Below, piece after piece: positions 18,074-25,063 of a DNA stretch of 42,472 bases. Numbering within the stretch: position 1 is the first letter of the stretch; every line of letters starts with the position of its first letter. The notes under the pieces are model-generated. The model did no database searches and was not told the DNA's origin. It saw only the letters and a program-made list of their open reading frames with translations. A program made the position numbers and the translations under genes. Where the stretch lies: positions 1 through 42,472 of the forward strand of contig JAJFGF010000063.1 in NCBI GenBank assembly GCA_021776245.1, given 5' to 3'. The stretch is from Hyphococcus sp. Its GTDB lineage: Bacteria; Pseudomonadota; Alphaproteobacteria; Caulobacterales; Parvularculaceae.

Positions 18074-20167
18074 ATGTCCGCAGCGCGATCGCGACTTTTG
18101 CAACTAACCGCCGCAGCCTTTTGGTTGTTATCCATGTTCGCGGCGCAAACAGCCGTTGCGCAGACCCCCGTTCAGGTGAGTTCTCCGGATGGCGAAATTG
18201 TCGTCACCGTGAGCGACGATAGCGGCAACGCGCAGTACAAGATCGATTATCGCGGCGAACAGCTCATCGCACCGTCGCGTCTCGGCATGCGTTTTAAAGA
18301 CCAAGAGGGTTTCGAGACCAATTTTGAAATCGTCGCAAGCGAAGTCGCGAGCGCTGATGAGACTTGGGAGCAGCCATGGGGCGAACGCCGATTTGTCCGC
18401 GATCATCACAATGAACTTTATGTGAAATTCCGGGCGATCGACAATCCGGATCGCCGGTTCGCGGTCCGTTTTCGTTTGTTCGATGACGGCGTCGGATTCC
18501 GTTACGAAATTGGGAAACAGAAAAAGCTTGGGAAAGTCGAAATAACAGATGAGCTGACGCAATTTTCTGTTGGCGAAAACACGACAAGCTGGTCGATTCC
18601 GAGCGGCGAATTCAATCGGTATGAATATATTTACAGCGAGACCCCTGCTGGCCAGGTTCAAGATGCGCATACGCCCATAACATTTAAGAAGTCCTCTGGT
18701 GTCCACTTCAGCATTCACGAGGCCGCGCTTGTCAATTACTCGGGCATGTCGCTCCAGCGGCTTCGTCCGGGAACGTTCAAGGCGCAGCTTTCGCGCTGGT
18801 CGGATGGCGTTCTTGTGAAAACAAAAACGCCTTTCGTGACGCCCTGGCGCACAATCCAGATTTCACCAGACGCCAAGGGGCTGTTAAATTCGGACCTGAT
18901 TTTAAACCTCAACGAGCCAAACAAGCTCGGCGACGTCTCCTGGGTCGAACCTGCAAAATATGTCGGCATCTGGTGGGAAATGCATATCCGCGATGCAAGT
19001 TGGGGGATGAAGCCGCTCCATGGCGCCACAAACGAGAATGTGAAGCGTTACATCGATTTCGCCGCAAGAAATGGTTTCAAAGGCATTCTTGTCGAAGGTT
19101 GGAATGTAGGTTGGGACGACAATTGGTTTGGCAACGGTAAAGTGTTCAGCTTTACGACGACCTATCCGGATTTCGATCTCGCTGCGCTCGCCGCTTACGC
19201 GGAGGAAAGGGGCGTGCGCATTATCGGGCACCACGAGACTGGAGGCGCGGCAACGCATTACGAGCGCCAGATGGAAGACGCGTTCGCGCTGTATGAAGCC
19301 AATGGCGTGCGCACCGTGAAGACAGGCTATGTCGCGGACGCTGGCGGCATCCAGCGCATAGACGACAAGGGCGTGGAGCGCTTCGAATGGCATGACAGCC
19401 AGTTCATGGTGAACCATCATCTCAACGTTGTGAAAGCGGCGGCAAAATACAAAATTGCAATCAATCCTCACGAGCCGATCAAGGATACTGGCCTTCGCCG
19501 GACCTATCCGAACTGGATCGCGCGTGAAGGCGCTCGCGGTCAGGAATTTAACGCCTGGGGCACACCGCCAAACCCGCCTGAGCACACAGCGATATTGCCA
19601 TTCACGCGAATGCTCGCCGGACCGATGGATTTCACACCCGGTATTTTCGACCTTGAGCCGAACAAAAAACCGCCTGTGCGTGATGACATGCAGCGTTCTG
19701 ATCCGTCGAACCGTCCACAAACAACACTGGCGAAGCAGCTCGCACTTTATATTGTGCTCTATAGCCCGATACAGATGGCGGCGGATTTGCCGGAAAACTA
19801 CGAAAAGCGTCCGGACGCTTTTCAATTCATCAAGGACGTGCCGACCGACTGGGAAGAAAGCATCGCGATCGCAGGCGAAATCGGAGATTTCGTCGCTTTC
19901 GCCCGCAAGGACCGCAACAGCGATGACTGGTACCTCGGTGCGCTGACTGATGAGGATACGCGAGAATTGGAGATCTCTCTCGACTTCCTCAATCAGGGCC
20001 AGGCATATGTCGCCGAAATATATAGGGATGGCGACAATGCTGACTGGAAAACACGCCCTTATGATATGATCATTGAACAACGCACCGTTACGGCAGACGA
20101 AATAATGACGCTGCCGCTGGCTGCAAGCGGTGGGGCGGCCGTCCGTTTCTACCCGACTTCGCGATAG
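18074..20167 (+). CDS. GH97 alpha-glucosidase (SusB-like)
   Basis: Calcium-dependent alpha-glucosidase of about 697 residues that would release glucose from maltodextrins in the periplasm. A signal peptide ends at AVAQ. The N-terminal beta-sandwich runs to about residue 270, followed by the barrel with family motifs GILVEGWNVGWDD, GHHETGG, NPHEPIKDTGLRRTYPN and REGARGQEF. Glutamates in these motifs fit the inverting alpha-glucosidase branch typified by Bacteroides SusB rather than the retaining alpha-galactosidase branch. ATG 18074 is preferred for its GGGGAG site and signal peptide; an upstream ATG at 18020 adds 18 residues. It is followed after nine bases by the sugar symporter that can import the released glucose. 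Confidence 0.92.
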   Translation: MSAARSRLLQLTAAAFWLLSMFAAQTAVAQTPVQVSSPDGEIVVTVSDDSGNAQYKIDYRGEQLIAPSRLGMRFKDQEGFETNFEIVASEVASADETWEQPWGERRFVRDHHNELYVKFRAIDNPDRRFAVRFRLFDDGVGFRYEIGKQKKLGKVEITDELTQFSVGENTTSWSIPSGEFNRYEYIYSETPAGQVQDAHTPITFKKSSGVHFSIHEAALVNYSGMSLQRLRPGTFKAQLSRWSDGVLVKTKTPFVTPWRTIQISPDAKGLLNSDLILNLNEPNKLGDVSWVEPAKYVGIWWEMHIRDASWGMKPLHGATNENVKRYIDFAARNGFKGILVEGWNVGWDDNWFGNGKVFSFTTTYPDFDLAALAAYAEERGVRIIGHHETGGAATHYERQMEDAFALYEANGVRTVKTGYVADAGGIQRIDDKGVERFEWHDSQFMVNHHLNVVKAAAKYKIAINPHEPIKDTGLRRTYPNWIAREGARGQEFNAWGTPPNPPEHTAILPFTRMLAGPMDFTPGIFDLEPNKKPPVRDDMQRSDPSNRPQTTLAKQLALYIVLYSPIQMAADLPENYEKRPDAFQFIKDVPTDWEESIAIAGEIGDFVAFARKDRNSDDWYLGALTDEDTRELEISLDFLNQGQAYVAEIYRDGDNADWKTRPYDMIIEQRTVTADEIMTLPLAASGGAAVRFYPTSR

Positions 20168-20176
20168 GAACGGGTT

Positions 20177-21739
20177 ATGGCGCTTGAGACAGTCGATCTT
20201 GTTATTGTCATTGGTTATGCGATTGCGTTGATTGCGATCGCGACATTGGTATCGCGCGAGAAGGTGGGCCACAAGAAAGATACGGCGGATTACTTTCTGG
20301 CGGGCAAGGCGCTGCCCTGGTGGGCGATCGGCGCGTCGCTGATAGCGGCGAACATTTCGGCCGAGCAGATTATCGGCATGTCGGGATCCGGCTACGCCGT
20401 CGGTCTTGCGATTGCTTCTTACGAATGGATGGCGGCGATCACGCTGGTGATCGTCGGTAAGTTCTTTTTGCCGATCTTTTTAAAACGCGGCATCTATACG
20501 ATGCCGCAATTTCTCGAACAGCGCTTCGGACCCAGCGTCAAATACGTAATGTCGGTGTTTTGGCTGGGGCTTTACACCTTCGTCAATCTGACAACGATCC
20601 TGTGGCTTGGGGCGACCGCGATCAATACGCTGACCGGCGCTGATATGATGCTCGGCATGGTTTTGCTGGCGATGTTCGCCGCTGCTTACTCACTTTATGG
20701 TGGGCTTAAAGCTGTCGCGCTCACTGACATCATTCAGGTTGTCTTGCTTGTGTTTGGCGGCTTGTTGATCGCCAACATCACGCTCAGCGCCGTTGGCGGC
20801 GGCAGCGCCATTGCCGGTTTCGGACGGCTGATGGCCGAGTTTCCCGAGCGTTTCGACATGATCCTGTCGCGCGACAATCCGGAATATAAAAACTTACCGG
20901 GGATTGGCGTTCTCCTCGGCGGCATGTGGATCATGAACATTTCTTATTGGGGATGTAACCAATATATCATTCAGCGGGCACTTGGCGCCAAGAATGTTAA
21001 GGAAGCGCAGGCCGGCATCATGTTCGCAGCTTTTTTAAAGCTCCTGATGCCATTGATCATTGTCGTGCCGGGGATTGCCGCCGTCATGTTGGCGCCGGAT
21101 CTCGCCAAACCCGATCAGGCCTATCCGGAGATGATGAAGCTGGTGCCGACGGGGATAAGAGGGCTAATCTTTGCTGCCCTCATAGCAGCGATCGTTTCCT
21201 CACTGGGCTCAATGATGAATTCGATTTCAACGATCTTTACGATGGACCTTTACCGGCCGCTGTTCGGCAAGGGGAAAACCGAACGTCAGCTCGTCGGCGT
21301 TGGACGGATCACAAGCCTCTCGGCAATTGCCATCGCCGTCGTCGCGGCGCGGCCTTTGCTCGCCGGGGCCGATCAGGTGTTTCAGATAATCCAGGAATAT
21401 ACCGGCTTCTTCACGCCGGGCATTGTCGTGATCTTTGTGCTCGGCCTGTTTTGGAATCGGGCGACGGAACTCGGAGCCATGGCGGCGGTGATCGGATCGT
21501 TTGCTTTGTCTCTGGCGTTCAAAATCTGGCTGCCGACGATGCCCTTTATGGATCGCGTTGGCGTCGTCTTTCTTTTGTGCATGGGGCTTGGCGGCGCCTT
21601 GTCGCTGCTGCAGCGTCCCTCGGGCGATGACAAGATTGTGAATCTTGCGGGCGTTTCGTTCAAGACCAGCACGCGGTTTAACATCGGCGCTGCCATCGTC
21701 ACCGCCGTCCTCATTATTCTTTATGGATTTTATTGGTGA
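20177..21739 (+). CDS. Sodium/sugar symporter, SSS family (SGLT-like)
   Basis: Sodium-coupled transporter of 520 residues with about 14 hydrophobic segments. It matches the vSGLT style: WWAIGASLIAANISAEQ near residues 48-64, an NISYWGCNQYIIQRAL segment near 252-267, and SSLGSMMNSIST in the segment that forms the sodium site. The probable substrate is glucose, since it sits directly between a GH97 alpha-glucosidase and glucose-6-phosphate dehydrogenase; galactose or another hexose cannot be excluded. Same operon as GH97, preceded by AGGAACGGG. Confidence 0.9.
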   Translation: MALETVDLVIVIGYAIALIAIATLVSREKVGHKKDTADYFLAGKALPWWAIGASLIAANISAEQIIGMSGSGYAVGLAIASYEWMAAITLVIVGKFFLPIFLKRGIYTMPQFLEQRFGPSVKYVMSVFWLGLYTFVNLTTILWLGATAINTLTGADMMLGMVLLAMFAAAYSLYGGLKAVALTDIIQVVLLVFGGLLIANITLSAVGGGSAIAGFGRLMAEFPERFDMILSRDNPEYKNLPGIGVLLGGMWIMNISYWGCNQYIIQRALGAKNVKEAQAGIMFAAFLKLLMPLIIVVPGIAAVMLAPDLAKPDQAYPEMMKLVPTGIRGLIFAALIAAIVSSLGSMMNSISTIFTMDLYRPLFGKGKTERQLVGVGRITSLSAIAIAVVAARPLLAGADQVFQIIQEYTGFFTPGIVVIFVLGLFWNRATELGAMAAVIGSFALSLAFKIWLPTMPFMDRVGVVFLLCMGLGGALSLLQRPSGDDKIVNLAGVSFKTSTRFNIGAAIVTAVLIILYGFYW

Positions 21740-21780
21740 GACGGTTAGTGATGCGCTGCAGCGACTGAGATACTTTCGAC

Positions 21781-23283
21781 ATGAGCACAGACGAAGCTTC
21801 CTCTTCGCCGCAATTGCTGCCGGTTTGCGCGTTTGATCTTGTCGTATTTGGTGCGGCAGGCGATTTGGCGCTTCGAAAACTCGTGCCGTCTTTATTTCAC
21901 CGCTGGCGCGATGGGCAAATCCTGGCGCAATCGAAAATCATTGGCGTATCGCGCACAGCGATGGACGATGCGAAATATCGTTCTTTGGCGCTCGAAAGTT
22001 TTAACAAGTTTCATCCCGGCGAGACGATCGACGACAAAGAATGGCGCTCCTTTAGCGAGCAACTGTTTTATGTTGAGCTTGATGCGTTGGACGAAAACGC
22101 GCCTTGGCAGACACTAATTGAGAAACTGGGCGAGCCAGTCGGAAAACAACGCATTTTTTATCTGGCGCTTCCGCCGAGCCTTTATGGCGACGTGTGCCGT
22201 AACATTGCTGCAGCGGGAATTAATACTGATGGCGCGCGCATTGTACTCGAAAAACCGATTGGTCATGATCTTGAGAGCGCCCGGGCGATCAATGACGCAG
22301 TCGGCGCCGTGTTCGAGGAAGAATCGATCTTTCGCATTGATCACTACCTCGGCAAGGAGACCGTACAGAACCTCATCGTTCTGCGCTTTATGAACTCACT
22401 TTTTGAGCCAGTCTGGAACGCAAATGCGATCGACCATGTCGAGATCACAGTGGCGGAATCAATCGGGTCGGGCACCCGCGCCAGTTACTATGATACGGCC
22501 GGCGCTTTGCGCGATATGGTTCAAAATCATTTGTTACAATTATTGTGCCTCGTCGCCATGGAGCCGCCGCTCGATCTTGAAGCCGATACGGTGCGGGACG
22601 AAAAAATAAAGGTGCTGCGCGCCTTAAGGCCGATCAAAGAAACAAGCGTTCGGGAAACAACGGTTCGCGGCCAATATGGCGGCGGTGCGTCGAACGGTGA
22701 AGCGGTTCCCGGTTACGCTGACGAACTGGGCAAGACATCCGCCACTGAAACTTTTGTTGCTCTCAAGGCGCATATTGACAACTGGCGATGGAAAGGCGCT
22801 CCGTTTTATCTCCGAACCGGAAAGCGCATGCAATCGCGGCGGTCCGAGATTATTATTCAGTTCAAGGATGTCGCGCATGCGCTTGTTTCCATGCGCGCAG
22901 ACGAATTGAAACCGGCGCGTCTCGTCATTCGTCTCCAGCCTGATGAAGGCGTCAGGCTGTTGCTGGTGACAAAGGAGCCGGGGCCGGGGGGCATGCGATT
23001 GAGATATGTGCCGCTGAACCTCAGTTATGCCGACGCTTTTTCGGCCCGTTATCCGGACGCGTATGAGCGGTTATTGATGGCGGTGGTGCGCAGTGATCTT
23101 GCCTTGTTTATGCGGCGCGACGAAGTTGAGGCCGCCTGGCGCTGGGTGGAGGGCATTCTCGCCGCCTGGCGCATGGATGCGACGCCGGTTCATGCTTATG
23201 TGGCAGGCGCCGATGGGCCGGTTCAAGCCGCGATGCTGCTCGATCGCGACGGGCGCGAGTGGTTTGATGGCGCAACCTATTGA
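21781..23283 (+). CDS. zwf: Glucose-6-phosphate 1-dehydrogenase
   Basis: Converts glucose 6-phosphate to 6-phosphogluconolactone with NAD(P)+, the entry step to the Entner-Doudoroff and pentose phosphate routes. 500 residues, normal length. The nucleotide-binding motif is GAAGDLALRKL near 24-34. The active-site signature RIDHYLGKE begins at Arg185, with the conserved His188 visible. EKPIG and the PFYLRTGKRM segment are also in place. It starts 41 bases after the symporter stop and its 3' end overlaps the start of pgl by 17 bases, a common operon order. It links periplasmic glucose release and import to central metabolism. Confidence 0.96.
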   Translation: MSTDEASSSPQLLPVCAFDLVVFGAAGDLALRKLVPSLFHRWRDGQILAQSKIIGVSRTAMDDAKYRSLALESFNKFHPGETIDDKEWRSFSEQLFYVELDALDENAPWQTLIEKLGEPVGKQRIFYLALPPSLYGDVCRNIAAAGINTDGARIVLEKPIGHDLESARAINDAVGAVFEEESIFRIDHYLGKETVQNLIVLRFMNSLFEPVWNANAIDHVEITVAESIGSGTRASYYDTAGALRDMVQNHLLQLLCLVAMEPPLDLEADTVRDEKIKVLRALRPIKETSVRETTVRGQYGGGASNGEAVPGYADELGKTSATETFVALKAHIDNWRWKGAPFYLRTGKRMQSRRSEIIIQFKDVAHALVSMRADELKPARLVIRLQPDEGVRLLLVTKEPGPGGMRLRYVPLNLSYADAFSARYPDAYERLLMAVVRSDLALFMRRDEVEAAWRWVEGILAAWRMDATPVHAYVAGADGPVQAAMLLDRDGREWFDGATY

Positions 23284-23551
23284 ACTTATTGAGTTTGGCG
23301 CACGAGCGCCTATGGCCGAGCGGCTCGCCGACGTCATCGAAGCGAAACTTGCGCGCGCCATAGCAACACGCGGCGTGGCGAGTCTCGCCGTTTCCGGCGG
23401 TTCGACATCGGCCGGCCTCTATCGCGTCCTGTCGACGGGAACGCTCGAATGGCGTAAAGTAACGGCGGCGCTTGTCGATGAACGCTGGACGCGGCCAGGT
23501 TCTTCCGGCTCAAACGAAACATTCATAGGCAATACTTTAATTGGGTATTAG
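23267..23551 (+). pseudogene. pgl: 6-phosphogluconolactonase, truncated at its 3' end
   Basis: The frame starts at ATG 23267 inside the end of zwf. It reads a normal lactonase N-terminus, including AVSGGSTSAGLYRVL and LVDERWTRPGSSGSNETF. After about 92 native residues it enters the left inverted end of the inserted element and stops at 23549-23551. The family is about 220-240 residues, so over half the enzyme is missing, including the active-site GMGxDGH region. The rest is not found to the right of the element. It is almost certainly inactive; the lactone also hydrolyses spontaneously and a second pgl may exist elsewhere. Confidence 0.9.
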
Positions 23552-23567
23552 GTAGCAAGAGCAGGAA
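23544..23567 (+). repeat. Left 24-bp terminal inverted repeat
   Basis: Exact inverse of 24379-24402. Its first bases supply the last Tyr and stop codons of the truncated pgl frame. Confidence 0.9.
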
Positions 23568-23610
23568 CTTTCAGCCTCCCGTTTTCTGCGGATTTCGCCC
23601 TGCTTGGCGC

Positions 23611-23724
23611 ATGTCGGAAAGCCATGTGATCAGCGCCCTACGCCGTAAACGGGCGGAACTGTCAGGCGAACTCATTGATCTGGAAAAGCAGCGTGCTGCC
23701 AATAACCTTTCCATTGACGGCTGA
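23611..23724 (+). CDS. Small ORF, 37 residues, coiled and charged
   Basis: Opens with MSESHVISALRRKRAELSGE and continues as a charged helix before stopping. It recalls the N-terminal half of short helical proteins (HVISALxRKRAELAGE type) often seen beside recombinase genes in alphaproteobacteria; this is memory-based. The usual second half is missing, so it may be a truncated copy. It lies wholly within the inverted-repeat element. Confidence 0.4.
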   Translation: MSESHVISALRRKRAELSGELIDLEKQRAANNLSIDG

Positions 23725-23848
23725 CCGGTGCGGAAAGCGCGCCCGAGGCACCGCTAACAGTTGACAAAGAAGCTGCGAGTAATTTGTGACGCTATATGAC
23801 GAACAGATGAGAACTATCCGCCAGCATCAAAATGCTTGGCCGGTTTAA

Positions 23849-24306
23849 ACCGTTCCAATAGCGAATGCGCTCAGTTTAAATGTAATCAAAGTCAGCAATT
23901 GGAATGATGAAATTTCGAGCATGATCCGCCGCGATGCGCAGGACGGCGGGGAGTCCGGGTATGTAATTTATGTCAATGCGCTGCACAGCGAAGTCCATCG
24001 GCGTTTTACGATTGCGCATGAATGCGACCACTTCGTTTTGCACCGGTCTTTGATTGGAGACGGCATTGTTAAAGACGCCCTTATGCGGGCACAAGGCTTT
24101 AGCAGCCGCGTTGAATACCAAGCGAACCAGTTTGCTGCGGACATGTTGATGCCGCGGCATTTGCTGGATCAGGCCAAGAACAACGGGTTGTAAACGTTAC
24201 CGCGTTGGCGACGGCTTTTGGCGTCTCCAGACACGCCATGTCTATTCGCCTCTACAAAGTGCCGTATAATGACAGCGGCGCTAGCTTTGCTGACGTTGGG
24301 CGTTAG
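23849..24306 (+). pseudogene. ImmA/IrrE-type metallopeptidase, decayed
   Basis: The open part from ATG 23921 to 24193 (90 residues) contains the zinc-protease helix RFTIAHECDHFVLH with an intact HExxH and the family tail EYQANQFAADMLMPRHLL. Family-like sequence extends upstream without a start codon (PIANALSLNVIKV from 23855) back to a stop at 23846. Downstream it resumes in another frame as VTALATAFGVSRHAMSIRLY to about 24267, ending at 24306. A single missing base near 24188-24190 explains the shift. ImmA/IrrE peptidases cleave repressors or antitoxins in mobile elements and toxin systems; no partner gene is visible. Confidence 0.8.
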
Positions 24307-24378
24307 TTTTTTGGTGCGCCTGCTGCTGACACCGACGTTTGCACAGCGAATAGCGTTTCTGCCGCCTCAATTGGGCGC

Positions 24379-24402
24379 TTCCTGCTCTTGCTACCTAATA
24401 CC
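24379..24402 (-). repeat. Right 24-bp terminal inverted repeat
   Basis: Exact inverse of 23544-23567. Sequence to its right does not resume the pgl gene. Confidence 0.9.
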
Positions 24403-24591
24403 GGTTCGATCGGAACCGCATCCACCAGCAAGTGACTCTGCCAAAATTGATTTGGGGCGCGTTGAGACGTGAGGGAAAGTTAGCCGCAGCAGCCAAATGA
24501 GCAGCTCCGAATTTCGTTCTCCGAATCCCTTGATGATGTCGAAAAGACACGAAATAATTGTCAATCGATTGGCTTACTGATTAAAAAATGG

Positions 24592-24665
24592 CGTCCCCGG
24601 CAGGATTCGAACCTGCGACCCCTTGATTAGGAATCAAGTGCTCTATCCTGCTGAGCTACGGGGAC
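24592..24665 (-). tRNA. tRNA-Arg, anticodon CCT
   Basis: 74-nt cloverleaf with all four stems: a 7-bp acceptor (GTCCCCG with CGGGGAC), D arm GCTC...GAGC, anticodon stem CTTGA/TCAAG around loop TTCCTAA (anticodon CCT), five-base variable loop, and T arm GCAGG-TTCGAAT-CCTGC. The 3' CCA is not encoded. It reads arginine AGG codons. The anticodon stem differs from that in the nearby orphan half, so the two come from different gene versions. Confidence 0.97.
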
Positions 24666-24790
24666 AATATTCTCGGAAGTTCTTGGTGACCACTTTCGAT
24701 TGCACTGCCTATACGGTTCGGAAAACGGTTCAAAAAAACTACAATTTTTCAACATATTGATCAAAAACGACAATTTAGCCTAGACACGCG

Positions 24791-24831
24791 GATTAGGAAT
24801 CTGGTGCTCTATCCTGCTGAGCTACGGGGAC
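24791..24831 (-). repeat. Orphan 5' half of a second tRNA-Arg(CCT) gene
   Basis: 41 nt identical to the 5' half of the intact tRNA at 39 positions, from the first base through the anticodon loop, where similarity ends abruptly. The two differences are in the 5' anticodon stem (CCAGA instead of CTTGA), and the partner 3' half is absent. Not a functional tRNA. It looks like the displaced part of a tRNA split in its anticodon loop. Confidence 0.85.
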
Positions 24832-25063
24832 AGCGCCGCTGCCAATCTAGGTCATCTTGCCGTCAATTGGAATCGCCGGAAGAGACTTGGAATCCACATT
24901 TCGCCCGGCGCCAGGGCCAATTTCGCGCTGTGTCAAAAGTGTTTTGCCGGTTCTCCCGTTAAATTCACGAAAACGCCGCCGAATCGTTTTCCTTCCGCTG
25001 ATTAACCGCCATAATTGGCGTTAATGATCCAGCGCGCCGGGCGACTGGTGTGGGAGAACTTTT

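Larger units (their letters stand above)
23544..24402. mobile_element. 859-bp insertion with perfect 24-bp inverted ends, unknown family
   Basis: The two ends (23544-23567 and 24379-24402) are exact reverse complements over 24 bases, starting GGTATTAGGTAGCAAGAGCA. The left end falls precisely where pgl coding sequence breaks off. Inside are a 37-codon ORF and a decayed ImmA/IrrE-type peptidase gene, but no recognisable transposase or integrase, so it would be non-autonomous or internally deleted. No direct target duplication is evident. Because pgl does not resume on the right, a deletion or rearrangement accompanied or followed insertion. Confidence 0.7.
24403..25063. other. Intergenic region with tRNA-Arg and a tRNA remnant
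   Basis: No protein gene is supported here. 24403-24591 holds nothing I can recognise. The intact tRNA is at 24592-24665, then 125 bp of AT-rich spacer, the orphan tRNA half at 24791-24831, and about 230 bp leading to the alpha-2-macroglobulin gene, whose ribosome site GGGAGAA lies just before 25064. Confidence 0.6.

Noticed and set aside
18902-20272. 456-codon open frame on the minus strand opposite GH97
   Set aside because: It lies antisense to a clear GH97 gene, has no recognisable domain and no ribosome site, and is explained by high-GC codon bias.
72-24326. 16-bp sequence TTGGTGCGCCTGCTGC shared by the left-edge hairpin (72-87) and the inserted element (24311-24326)
   Set aside because: One exact 16-mer in a window this size can arise by chance, and the flanks do not match. 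It does not by itself link the two structures.
24218-24472. 84-codon frame crossing the right end of the element
   Set aside because: It overlaps the shifted tail of the IrrE-type gene in a different frame and runs through the inverted repeat; no family resemblance.
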